Positions 32,701-43,444 of a DNA stretch of 64,000 nt are shown here, in pieces. The DNA comes from Desmodus rotundus. Taxonomy: Eukaryota; Chordata; Mammalia; Chiroptera; Phyllostomidae. Made by a program: the position numbers and the translations under genes. The notes beneath the pieces were generated by a model. It saw nothing but the letters and a program-made list of their open reading frames with translations, searched no databases and was not told where the DNA came from. How positions within the stretch are numbered: the stretch's first letter is position 1; each line of letters begins with the position of its first letter. Where the stretch lies: positions 98,187,951-98,251,950 of the forward strand of contig NC_071389.1 in assembly GCF_022682495.2 (NCBI RefSeq), given 5' to 3'.

Positions 32701-33580
32701 ACTTCCCTCTCAGGACTGCCTTTGCTGGGTCCCATAGGTTTTGGGTTGTTGTGAGTTTGTTTTCATTTGTTTCCAGAAACTTTTTGATTTCTTCCCTAAT
32801 CTCTTTCTTGTCCCATTCATTGTTTAATAGCATGCTATTCAGTCTCCATGATTTTAAGTGTTTTGGGTTTTTCCCTTTGGGGTTGGTTTCTAGTTTCAGT
32901 CCCTTGTGGTCAGAGAAAATGCTTGATATGATTTCAATTTTCTTGAATTTGTTTAGGCTTGCTTTATGTCCTATCATGTAGTCTCTCTTTGAAAAAGTTC
33001 CATGTACACTTGAAAAGAAATTTATTTTGCTTCTTTGGGATGAAAAGCTCTATATATATCAGTTAAGTCCATTTCATCTAGGGTATTGTTAAGTGTCACA
33101 ATATCCGTGTTGATATTTTGTTTGGAAGACCTGTCCATTTTTGACAGTGGGGTGTTAAAGTCCCCTACTATAATTGTGTTGCTGTCAATATCTTTCTTGA
33201 AGTCCTCCAAGATTTTCTTTATGTATTTGGGTGCTCCTATGTTGGGTGCATATATATTTACAATGTTTATGTCTTCTTAGTGGATTTTTCCTTTGAGTAT
33301 GATGAAGTGACCTTCTGGGTCTCTCACTGTGGCCCTTGTTTTGAAGTCTACTTTGTCTGATATGAGTATTGCTACCACTGCATCTTTTTCCTGTCTGCTT
33401 GCTTGGCAAATTTGTTTCCAGCCCTTCACTTTCAGTCTGTGTAGGTCTTTTGAACTGAGGTGGGTCTCTTCTGGCAGCATATGTGTGGGTCATGTTTTCT
33501 TATCCATTCAGCTATCCTATGTCTTTTGGTTGGAGCATTTAATCCATTTACATTTAAGGTTATTATCGATAGGTAGTTAG
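29773..33580 (-). pseudogene. L1 ORF2 protein (endonuclease and reverse transcriptase), broken
   Basis: Successive open pieces cover the endonuclease (near 33580-32985, with IIVGDFNTPLSKMDRSSKQN), the linker and RT N-terminus (32977-32141), RT palm (31989-31468: [32 protein letters not shown] and intact FADD), and the C-terminal region (30756-29773) with [18 protein letters not shown]. Stops and frameshifts separate the pieces. It keeps the endonuclease that the plus-strand copy has lost. Confidence 0.85.
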
Positions 33581-33660
33581 TCATTGCCATTTTTTCATAC
33601 CTGTGTTCCTGTCTCTTTCTCTTTTCCTTCCTTTCCTTAAAGCAGTCCCTTTAGCATCTC

Positions 33661-34538
33661 TTACAGAGCTTGTTTGGTGGAGGTGTATTCTTTTAGACTT
33701 CTTTTGTCTGGGAAAGTCTTTATTTGGCCTTCTATCTTGATGGAGAGCCTTGCTGGGTAAAGTAGTCTTGGTTGAAGGCCTCTGGTTCTCATTACTTGGA
33801 ATATTTTTTGCCATTCTCTTCTGACTTGGAGCATTTCCATGGAGAAGTCAGTTGCTAACCTTATTGGGGCTCCCTTGTATGTTGCTTCCTGTTTCTCCCT
33901 TGCTGCCTTTAAGATCCTCTCTTTGTCTTGGAATTTTGCCATTTTAATTATGATGTGTCTTGCAGTGGGCCTCTTTGGGTTCCTCTTGCTTGGGACTCTC
34001 TGTGATTCCTGGATCGGGTGACTTTTTCTCTCATCAGATTAGGGAAATTTTCCATGATTACTTTTTCAAACAGGTTTTCTGTCCCTTGCTCTTCTTCTCT
34101 TTCTGGTATTTCTATTATACAGATATTGTTACATTTCATGTTGTCCTGCATTTCCCTTAATCCTTCTTCACTCTTTCTGAGCCTCTTTTCCTTTTCTTGC
34201 TCTTTCTGGGTGTTTTTTTCTACTTTGTCCTCCAGCTCGCTGATCCGATCCTCTGCTTCATCAAGTCTACTTTTCATTCCTTCTACTGTGTTCTTCAATT
34301 CAGAAATTGTATTCTTCATTTCCTCTTGGCCCTTGTTGATAGTTTCTATTTCCTTTTTCATGTTGATATAGTGTGCAGTGAGTTCATTGTAGTTTCCCTG
34401 TAGTTTCTGGTAGTTCTCTGTGAGCTCAGTGAGCTCAGTGACCTTCCTGATAACCATTGCTTTGAACTCAGTATCTGATAGTTGAGTTGCCTCTTTTTCA
34501 GTTAGCATTCTTTCTGAGGCTTCCTCCTTTCCTTTCAT
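33661..34538 (-). pseudogene. L1 ORF1 protein (broken)
   Basis: The coiled coil (repeated TELTELTENYQ, KNTVEGMKSRLDEAEDRIS), RRM-like domain (NNICIIEIPEREEEQGTENL) and C-terminal domain ([31 protein letters not shown]) are all present. A frameshift falls near 33945-34010, between the RRM-like and C-terminal domains. A base loss just after the normal start (MGRQRNNPK then stop) removes the N-terminus. Confidence 0.85.
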
Positions 34539-34779
34539 TTGGGATTGTTTCTTTGTCTTCCCATTGTTTGTGGGACTCTACTTGTTAGCCTCTGCTTCTT
34601 AAATTGATCTATTCTGACTCCCTGGGTTTATGGTATGAACTTCTATGGTACAGTGCCAATGGGATTCAGTGGTGCTGTCTCCTTAATCTCCTGTGCTCAC
34701 TGGTCTTGAACTGACATTTCTGTGTGTAACACGGTCTAACTCTGGTCTTTTCAGCACTCCAGGTTTTATTGTCTCACCT

Positions 34780-35045
34780 GTGGGAAAAAGACAAAGGGGG
34801 GCGGGGAGAAGAAAAAAAGAAGGAAAGGAGGGAAAAAGGGAATAGAAAAGGAAAGGAAGGAAGGAAGAAGGAATAAAGAAAGATCAGAGGCAAAATAAGA
34901 AGGAATTTTAACAAAAGTTAAAACAAAAGAATAAAAAGAAGGCAGGAAGAAGGAATAAAAAAGATAAAGGAAGAAGGAATAAAAAAAGAAAGGAGGACAG
35001 AAAGGAAGAAGGAATTCAGGGGGAAAGGAGGAAAGAAAAAAAAAA
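34780..35045 (-). repeat. Polypurine/polypyrimidine tract in the L1 5' region
   Basis: Almost pure A/G on the plus strand, in the same position relative to ORF1 as the tract at 5595-5860 of the other L1. Confidence 0.8.
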
Positions 35046-36276
35046 GTCTTCTGCTGGCTTTAAACAGGTCAGGTTAGTTCTGCTGGTCTTCCTCTCTGTG
35101 GATTGGGAGGGGGTGGTTGGAAGGATTGGTTTCACTTTTCTCCCTTCCTGAGCCACACTCTTTGCTGTTGTTCAGCCTTCAGTCCAGTTCCTCAGTGTCC
35201 TTCTGCTCCCCACTAGGCCTTTAGTTCATCAGTTGTGCTGTCCTTGCGTTACACCAGTTAGGGGCAACTCACACTCCTTCTTCTTGCTCTTTACTGTCTT
35301 AGATGCTAGGGGCTCTCGGTGCTGCTATGGGGTAGGTCAGCCCCCTACTGGGTTGAGTCTTTCCGGGGGATGCAGTCTCCCCTATCCCTGCAGCTCCCCT
35401 CTGCTGGGTGTTCTGCCTTCCTCCTGGAGAGCCAGTAGGCCCTGCAGGGCTCTGTGCGCAGGGCTAGGTAGGAGTTGTTCAGAACCGGTGTTTTTAGGTG
35501 TCGTCCCTCGCAGGCAGCCAGGCCGTTGATCAGCCAATCTGCTGCTTTGGGCCTGAGTCACACTTGGCCAGCTGGTCTGCCGCTCTGGGCCTCAGTTGTG
35601 CAGCTGGCCCGGCAGCAGGTCTGGGCCTGAGTCGTGGGGCCGGCCGGTCTGCAGCCTAGGGCCTGTGCGTGGGGCAACTAGCCTCTGGTCCCAGTGCGCA
35701 CCCACCCAAGGTTTCAGGTGTGGGCAGCCAGCCGGGGTTTCAGGTGTCGGTCCCCAGTCCGCTAATCAGGGTGCGTGCCAGCTGGGCTTCAGGTGAGTGC
35801 TGGGGCTGCTTATCCCGCGTTCACAGTCCAGGGGCTGAGGGGGGAGGGGTGCCAGAGGCCGTGGCTGCTGTGGAGAGTTCTCTAACTAGCCACTGAGTGC
35901 CTCTATTTTGTTTTTCTTTTTGAGAAATTCTTCCTATTCAAGCCCCCCTGGTCCAAACAAGCACCTGGCTGCTCACACAGCCCAGCCTGGCTCTCTCCCA
36001 AGAATCCTGCAGCAGCCCCTGCGCCCAGGCCAGGGCTTCAGCCACCCTGGTCCCTGCACTGGTCCTAGGGACCTTATTGTCCTTAAGCACTCTTCTTACT
36101 GTTAGATCTTTCAATGTCCTCTATCTTTGGTCTCTGATCTTCATATATGCTGGAATACCGTTGGCTGTTCGCTCTGCTCCTCAGATCAGCTAGGTGTTTC
36201 ACTGGTGTTGAGGGGAAGTGGACTCCACTCCCACCTATCTCACCGCCATCTTAGAGCTCTCCATATATAATTTCTT

Positions 36277-37060
36277 AACAGGTTGCTTTCCAGGTGCTTT
36301 TCCAAAGTCTGAATGTCCACAGGCCTGTGAGGAAAAAGGCAGAGAACTTCTCATGAGAAACTGGAAAGTTATAAATATGAAGAACCACAGTATTTCCAGT
36401 AGTATATTATGTACAACAAAGCTCCAGATATGCACTGGCCATGGCTGATACAATTAATCCCACTAAAAATTACACAAATTTTATTTAACTACCTTCTTTC
36501 AGAGAGGCAAATTGAGGCTCAAAGGGTTGATGACTATTCCCAAAGGTCACCTTGTGCTGTGGAGAAAGCCAGTAATCACCTTGTGGAAAGCTGGTCCACA
36601 ATATACTGTGTGGTATTCAATGCCAGATAGTTGAACAGCTAGGTAATCACGTATATGGTTATTCTACATTGAATGGTTAGAACCACAGATACATGGTACA
36701 CCTCTTTCTAATGCCTCCTGGATAGCCCTCAAGATGCAAGTTTCATTCACACATAAGCTGGTGTTATCTTCACACTCAGTAAATAGAAAAGAGACATAAT
36801 GCAGGCAACATCCCTAGGAACCACCAAAAAGATCATGGTATGAACACCACCCAGGAATTCTGGATTTTTTACAGACATGTGTGGAGGAATGAAGATTTTT
36901 AACATAAAAATGTTCTGAGGTATAAATCTACAATTTGTGTTTACTGGTTTGAAAAAATACATACAATTATTTCCTTCAGGACATTTTGTTAGGTGAGGAA
37001 CAACAGATCGTCCTGTAGGACTGGTCCGTCTTGAGAGCATTGTCCCAGTGAGTTTGCAAG
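36277..37060 (+). repeat. Local duplicated unit, copy 2, right part
   Basis: Continues copy 2 after the L1. Landmarks are AATGTCCACAGGCCTGTGAG (36311), a MIR-like core (GCAAATTGAGGCTCAAAGGG, 36507), ATTCAATGCCAGATAGTTGA (36616), ACATGTGTGGAGGAATGAAG and GGTGAGGAACAACAGATCGT. The last two match copy 4 in inverted form near 43525. Confidence 0.6.
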
Positions 37061-37555
37061 AAACAACCTGAGTATAGAGACTAGAAGACAGAAGCTTATG
37101 AATTTGAATGGCTGCTCAAGCTCCTTCAGGTCAGAAATGACAACCCTCTAAAACTTACATCTCCACATTCCCTCTAAGCTACTGAGGCTTGATCTGCCCC
37201 TGACATGGAGCAAAATGATCTACAAAATGTCATATTTTCCAATTTGGAGACAGTGGGAAAAAAAGACACATTATAATAACTTTAAAAATTTCAAGTAAGG
37301 ATGTTGATAGTTCTTCCTTTTGCAGTAAATCAAGTTTTCATACCCTCATTATGAACATTTTAGATTTATCAAAGGGGTAATTGGACAATTTAGTTAGTGA
37401 GAAAGTCCATTACAGGGAAAGAATTTGAGTCAATAACCCACAAATAGACAAGCCTTTATGGGGCCAATGAACATCTAATAAACCCTTATAGTATCAATGA
37501 AATGAAGGGGTACTCACAGAGCATGAACAACCTGATGCCCAGCAGATTTAAAATA
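37061..37555. other. AT-rich sequence with nothing recognised
   Basis: About 0.5 kb without open frames of note or recognisable repeat. Confidence 0.4.
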
Positions 37556-37690
37556 AGAGAATAATTATGCCTGCCTTGTGGGTTGGGTCCTCACAAGGGG
37601 GTGTCTGAGAGGCAACCACCCATTGATGTTTCTCTTCTTCTCTTTCTCCTTCCATTCCCCTCTAAAAATTAAGAAACAAAACCTTAAAAG
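37556..37690 (+). mobile_element. VES-type SINE fragment
   Basis: GAGAGGCAACCACCCATTGA TGTTTCTC then a CT-rich run and CTCTAAAAATTAAG is the tail half of a VES SINE in plus orientation. The tRNA head is degraded. Confidence 0.6.
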
Positions 37691-37711
37691 AAAGAACTCA
37701 GAACCAGAAGC

Positions 37712-39906
37712 ATGTTCTGGCCAAGATGGAGGCATAGGTAGAAACCCTTTGCTTCCTTGCACAACCAAAAGCAGGATAACAATCAATCTAAAATCAAAAA
37801 ACCCCCAGAAGTGCCTGAAAATCTTACTGCATGGAACTCCAACAACCAAGGAATTAAGGAAACAGTCAACCAGACCTACCATATCAGTAAGTTGGGCAGA
37901 CAGAACATGCAGCGAGTCTTTGGAACGTGTGTGTGGGGTGGGATGACAGAAACCAGGGTGCTGCAGTGGACTATGTGGGAGGGCCTGGCTGAATAGTAAA
38001 CTGAGACTCACAACTGACTTTGGAGTATGGTGGGGTGTGCTCTGGTGGGAGAAACTCGAGGTCTCACGCGAGGGTTCATTGCAAAGTGGGCTAGAGCCGA
38101 GCAGTCAATCTGCATTGTTCCCTCTCTGGCCTCTCCCCCACAGGGTGGAGGAGTACAGACAGGCAGCCACACATGGAGAGAACTCACAGCAGGTCATTGG
38201 CTGCAGTACTGGGGCAGGTGAGGTGGTGGCTGGTGGAGCTGGTGGTACCACATTTGCTTGTGGGTAAACCTGGAGGAACACCTGAGCAGTGAGACATACC
38301 ACGCAACCCAAGGATCCAGCATGGGGGAATAAAACTTCAAAACCTCTGACTGCAAAAATCTGTAGGGGTTGTGGTGCCAGGAGAAACTCTCAGACTCACA
38401 GAAGAGTCCATTAGAGAGACCCACAGGGTGTTGGAATGTACACAAAACCATCCATGCAGGAATCAGCACCAGAATGGCCCAATTCACTTGTGGGTTGTAG
38501 AAGAAGTGACAGAAAGTTGCTGAAAGTCAGGCAAGCATCCTTGGTCCCTCTCAGACCCCTCCCCAACATACAGCCCTACCATGTAGTGATGAGGGTTGTC
38601 CCCACCCTGGCAAATACCTAAGATTCCACCCCTTACTATATAACAGGCACACTTAGACAAAAAAATAGGACCCTAATGAAAGAACAGATCAAAGCTTCAG
38701 GAAAAGTACAACTAAGCTGTGAAGATATAGCCAACCTTTCAGATACACAGTTGAAAGCACTGGTAATCAGGATGCTCACAGAAATGGTTGAGTACAGTCA
38801 CAAAATAGAGGAAGAAGTGAAGGTTATGCAAAGTGAAATAAAGGAAAATGTACAGGGAACCAACAGTGACAGGAAGGAAACTGAGACTCAAGTCAATGAT
38901 TTGGATCAAAAGGGAGAAATAAACATTCAACCAGAATAGAATGAAGAAACAAGAATTCAAAAAAGTGAGGAGAGGTTTAGGAACCTCTGGGAGAATTTTA
39001 AACATTCTAATATCTGAATCATAGGGGTGCCAGAAGGAGAAGAGGAAAAGCAAGAAATTGAACACTTTTTTAAAACATCATAAAGGAGAACTTCCCTAAC
39101 CTGGCAAAGGAAATAGACTTCCAGGAAGTCCAGTAATCTCAGAGAGTCCCAAGGAATTTGGACCCAAGGAAATACACCCCAAGGCACATCATAATTACAT
39201 GACCCAAGATCAAAGACAAGGAGAGAATCTTAAAAGCAGCAAGAGAAAAAGAGACAGTTTTATGCAGGAGCTCCCATAAAACTATCAGCAGATTTCTCAA
39301 AAGAAACTGTACAGGCAAGAAGGGGGTGGAAAGAAGTATTCAAATTCATGAAAGTCAAGGACCTACATTACTCTATCCACCAAAGCTATCATTCAGAATG
39401 GAAGGGCAGATAAAGTGCTGCCCAGATGATGTCAAGTTAAAACAGTTCAACATCACCAAGTCCTTATTACATGAAATGGTAAAGGGACTTATCTATGAAA
39501 AAGAAGATGGAAAATATGCACAGTAAACTGATAAACTCACAAGTAGCAACAATGGAACCTAAAAACAAACAAAAACAAAAACAATGAACTAAGGAAACAA
39601 GTAGAAGAGAAACGGATTCACAGAAATGGAGATCATATTGAGGGTTATCAGTAGGGGATGCATGGGGGGCAGAATGGGGGTAAATGTACAGGGAATAAGA
39701 AACATAAATGGTAGATACAAGGCAGATAGGGAGAGGTTAAGAATAGTATAGGAAAAGGAGAAGCCAAAGAACTTATATGTATGACCCATGGACATGAACT
39801 AAGGTGGGGGAATGCTGGTGGGAGGTGGTGTACAGGGTGGAGGGGAAAAATGAGGACAAAAAAAATGGGACAGCTGTAATACCATAATCAATAAAATATA
39901 TATAAA
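37712..39906 (+). mobile_element. HAL1-like (half-L1) retrotransposon, second copy
   Basis: Begins near CCAAGATGGAGGCATAGGTA, as the first HAL1 does on its own strand. A 5' UTR of about 0.95 kb, an ORF1 region (38676-39525) and a 3' UTR ending ATAATCAATAAAATATAT follow, with no ORF2. It aligns with the element at 19713-21686 throughout. I could not fix a target duplication. Confidence 0.85.
38676..39525 (+). pseudogene. HAL1 ORF1 protein, broken
   Basis: The N-terminal coiled-coil part (IANLSDTQLKALVIRMLTEM) is open to a TAG at 38937-38939. Beyond it the RRM-like (VPEGEEEKQEIEH-like) and C-terminal segments are readable only across frameshifts and stops. Not functional. Confidence 0.75.
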
Positions 39907-39924
39907 ACTGAAAAGGAAAATCTC

Positions 39925-40175
39925 AAAGGAAGCCACAGGTTTAAAAAATCATGAAAAAACTTTATGAACAATTACATACAAACGCATTTGACAATTTAGA
40001 TAAAATGGAGATTCCTCAATAACTTAAAGCCTCCAAGGCTCAACTAGAAAGAAACAGTGAAAGTCTATAGAACAATTCCCAGCAGTGGAAGTGAAGCTGT
40101 AATCAAAACTCCCAAAAAATAAAATCCCAGGACCAGATGGCTTATAGGTGAAGTCTACCAAATATTTAAATAATA
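39925..40175 (+). mobile_element. Old L1 ORF2 fragment
   Basis: Contains the conserved RT region AAAATCCCAGGACCAGATGG (Pro-Gly-Pro-Asp-Gly motif) in a frame full of stops. A second fragment of the same strand follows at 40690-40905. Confidence 0.6.
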
Positions 40176-40179
40176 ATTA

Positions 40180-40690
40180 GTACATTTTTAGTAATTAATA
40201 ATTAGTACTGTTTTAAAACCCATAGGATAACACTGGAGAGAGTGTATGAGGGCATTGTCACAGTGGCTTTGGGTGTAAAGCAGTGAGAAGGTACTAGGAC
40301 CTCATTTGGGGGAAAACCTTCTATAACTCTTCCCTACCACTGTGCTTTGATCCCCAACATCACAGGTTTTGTCTGTCTCCTGGGATCACTGCCTTGCATG
40401 GCATGTGGGTGTGGACCAAGTTAATAGCCAGATGGCAATTTGAACTTATTCTCATCCTGTCTGGGCAAAGAATCCACCAAAAAAATGGGAACAAGTGGAT
40501 GCGTAAGAGATCATTAGAGGCTTTGATGAGAAATAATTTAGAGTCTCTCAGAGGAATGTGATGCCTCTGGGGGAGGTAGGAATGTCAGCGAATTTTGTCC
40601 TTCCTCACTCCTCTATTCCCTCAGTGACAGTGTGTCCATAACATGACTGTGCAGATTGGCCCATGATCACATCAGTGTGGTTGAAAAGGA
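40180..40690. other. Unassigned sequence between L1 fragments
   Basis: About 0.5 kb, no open frame or repeat family recognised. It separates two pieces of an old L1 and may itself be an insertion. Confidence 0.35.
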
Positions 40691-40905
40691 AAATAATGGA
40701 ATTTGCCAATATATCTGATAAGGGTTTGATATCCAAAATTTATAAAGGATGTAGGAAATCAACACCAAAAAACAAGCAATCCAATTTAAAAAATAGAAAA
40801 AGAACCTGAGTAGACACTTCTCGAAAGAAGGCATAAAGGTTAGTAGACTTAAGAAAATATTCTCAATGCAAAGTAAAAGCTGTTATATTAAAAGTCAAGT
40901 GCCAG
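40690..40905 (+). mobile_element. Old L1 ORF2 C-terminal fragment
   Basis: GATAAGGGTTTGATATCCAA...CAACACCAAAAAACAAGCAA...CCTGAGTAGACACTTCTC is the well-conserved region towards the end of L1 ORF2. Confidence 0.65.
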
Positions 40906-40981
40906 GTGTTTTGAGGTATTTTTTTTTTAGGCAATAAAACTTACACAGTGATTCTCATAGTAAATTGTTAATAAAAGCCTT

Positions 40982-41190
40982 TTTAAAAAAAGATTGTGTT
41001 TATTTACCTTTGGACAGAGGGGAAGGGAGGGAGAAAGAAAGGGAGAGCAACATAAATGTGTGAGAGAAACATTGATCTGTTGCCTCTCAGGTGCTCCCCA
41101 AAGGGTACCTGGCATGCAACCCAGGCATGTGCCAGCGACCTTTCACTTCACAGGCAGACACTCAATCCTCTGAGCCACACTGGCCAGGGC
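40982..41190 (-). mobile_element. VES-type bat SINE
   Basis: Complete: AAAAAAAGATTGTGTTTATT, the GA-rich stretch (GGGAAGGGAGGGAGAAAGAA), CCAGGCATGTGCCAGCGACC, and the tRNA head ending CTGAGCCACACTGGCCAGGGC. Read on the minus strand it starts GCCCTGGCCAGTGTGGCTCA. Confidence 0.9.
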
Positions 41191-41219
41191 AATAAAATCC
41201 TTTATAAATATTTATGATG

Positions 41220-42760
41220 TCAAGTGTTTTAATGTGGCAGTTAAGACCATTATTTATAATTAATTTATTGACATATAATGTTATAATTGAAAATTACTGC
41301 TCTTTAAAAATTTCATTCCACATTTACTATCATAAGGACATTTTCAGTCAAGTCCATTTTAATCTCAGTATTTCAGATAAAAAACATGAAAGGTAAGTTT
41401 TGTACATTAAAATGACCAGCTATCTCTAGCAGTTCCAAAATTTTAGACTTTGAACTATGTACCTTTTTAGCTCATCATATGCTCTATAAGTGCAGAAAAA
41501 ACCTGAAGGAGAGTTTGGATAAACCTGGAAGAAGAAGTGGGCTTTCTCACCAGCGGTTCTAAACAAGTTTTTACAAGTTACTCTGTGGAACTTGACTTTA
41601 CAGGGTCTGGCCGCATATCCTTTCATAGCATAAAACAATGATGGTGAAGGTAGTGGTGATGGACACCAGAGCAGGGCCAGCACCTAAAGTGAGATGAAAT
41701 AGAAGAAGACACAAATCAGGATGGACTTGGAGCAAATCTAGGATTCTGCCATGCCTTCTTCACTGACAAATTAATGCTCTTCAATTAAACCTTGTTCTGT
41801 AGAAACATGAGGTTTTTCTTCTGGACACAAAAATCACTCCTTTTGTATATAGTCCTGTGATCCATCCTCATCCATCCCAGTAGTCACCATTTGAAAAATG
41901 CCACCAGATGCAACAAAGGCTATGAAAATACGTAAGTGACCTTTGGCAAAGAGATTTCAAGTAATGTCTTCTACAACTGTCTGATTCTCCTACTAAAACT
42001 GAAGTTAACAGATTTTGTTCTGCATCCTTCACTAGTGTTGCAAGTTGTCTCAGAATGTGTCTGCATTAGCAAGTGTATAATGTATAGTTTTATGAATGAA
42101 GTGTATTCAAAATTATATGAGTATGCCTTGGGATTTTTGCTGCCTGCATGAATGCCTAATCTGGCACCCCAAAACACAAGCCGGGACCCCATAAATGGCA
42201 TCACAAGCTCTTTGAAGAGTGCTTTTCATGTACTTTTCAAAATTCTTATTGGCCACAGGTAAAAAGGAAACACATAACTGATTTTTATGGAAAGTAGAAA
42301 TTCATGAAATACAACAACCGCAGCTGGGCCAGCTACATATGCTGCAGGAAGAAGCATCGGGGGAAACCTGCCATGACGGATCCATTTAAGCCGTCTAAAA
42401 TTACACAAGGTTTGTTTCATACCAACCACTTTTCAGAGATGCAAACTGCATCTCATAGAGATGAGGGGATACTCCCATGACACAAACTAGATGTTGGCAG
42501 AGTCACCTTGAGACAAGGGAATGACCAGTGCCCAGTTTCTGAAAAGCAGGTCCAGAATGTGTTGTTTGCTGTTATGCCAGATAGGTGAGCAAGTAGGTAG
42601 TCATGTAAACCATGGTTGTACATAGGAAGGCTGGTATCATACAACACTTTGTCTCAGTAAATTCACTCAAAAATGGGACTGCGGAAAGAAAGATAGGCAT
42701 ATGAAATATTTATATATATTATAGCTATAGCCTGATTCCAAAGTGAAGAGGCTGTAGCTG
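41220..42760 (+). repeat. Local duplicated unit, copy 3
   Basis: Landmarks in order: TTCCACATTTACTATCATAA (41316), AATGCCACCAGATGCAACAA (41898), a MIR-like core (CAGAGATGCAAACTGCATCT, 42434) and TTATGCCAGATAGGTGAGCA (42572). Same order and orientation as copies 1 and 2. Confidence 0.6.
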
Positions 42761-43440
42761 TCACATTGTCATTATCTCTCTCTGATTTTAGCTACTTTAT
42801 TGCAAACAGCCTGACTGTGAATTCATCATTCTTTTAAATAGAAACCACTGTTGTGTTTTGGTCCTCAAATGTGTTTTTCTGTTGGTCATTGATGAGCATT
42901 TGTTTTACTGATACTTTGAAGCACCTGTAAACTGCTTTAACAAGGAAACACATTTCTTTCATCCAGAGTCATCATACAAATCCTTTGTTGGGATGTGCTA
43001 TACCTCTTCCTGAAATCATTAAGTATTTGCCACTTTTACAAATTTGGAATCTTCATAATAGGAGTATCAAAATTCAATTTAAAGTAAACCAAAAAGGAAT
43101 CAGTATCTTCATTTGAGATCAAGAAGGTTCTCCTTGTGTGTGTTGTTCCTGCACACTGTCTCCAGATTGGGAGGAAAGACATTCCTCCCAATTGCAGATA
43201 TTTCCCTCCATTTCACAGGGAGATGAGGGTACAGAACTCAAACAAAATGTGACTCATCCAGACTTTAGGGGGTTTGTAGTTCTGACCTGTAAGCCTTTGA
43301 AGGACAATGTGATACCTTTGGACCTCTCTTTTCTTTCCTTATTAATAATCTCTAAGCCTTTCTTTTTTATTGCAGTCTTTATTTATTTATTTATTATTTT
43401 ACTTTATTCTTTTCTTTATTGTTGTTCAAGTATAGTTGTC
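42761..43440. other. AT-rich sequence with nothing recognised
   Basis: No gene seen. The last part (43370-43440, ATTGTTGTTCAAGTATAGTT) resembles a short L1/HAL1 3'-end remnant on the minus strand. Confidence 0.4.
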
Positions 43441-43444
43441 TCCT

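Larger units (their letters stand above)
29446..36261 (-). mobile_element. LINE-1 element, minus strand, essentially full length
   Basis: Flanked by CATATATAATTTCTT at 29431-29445 and 36262-36276, an exact 15-bp target duplication. On the minus strand it starts GAGCTCTAAGATGGCGGTGA and contains a long 5' UTR with an imperfect repeat region, a purine tract, ORF1, ORF2, a 3' UTR and a T-rich end (plus strand). Length is about 6.8 kb. The perfect duplication suggests a fairly recent insertion, but both frames are broken. Confidence 0.93.

Noticed and set aside
36409..36630. Possible small conserved protein, because a similar frame occurs on the minus strand at 43883-44134
   Set aside because: Similarity reflects the duplicated genomic unit; the frame is not kept in the other two copies and has no start or splice context.
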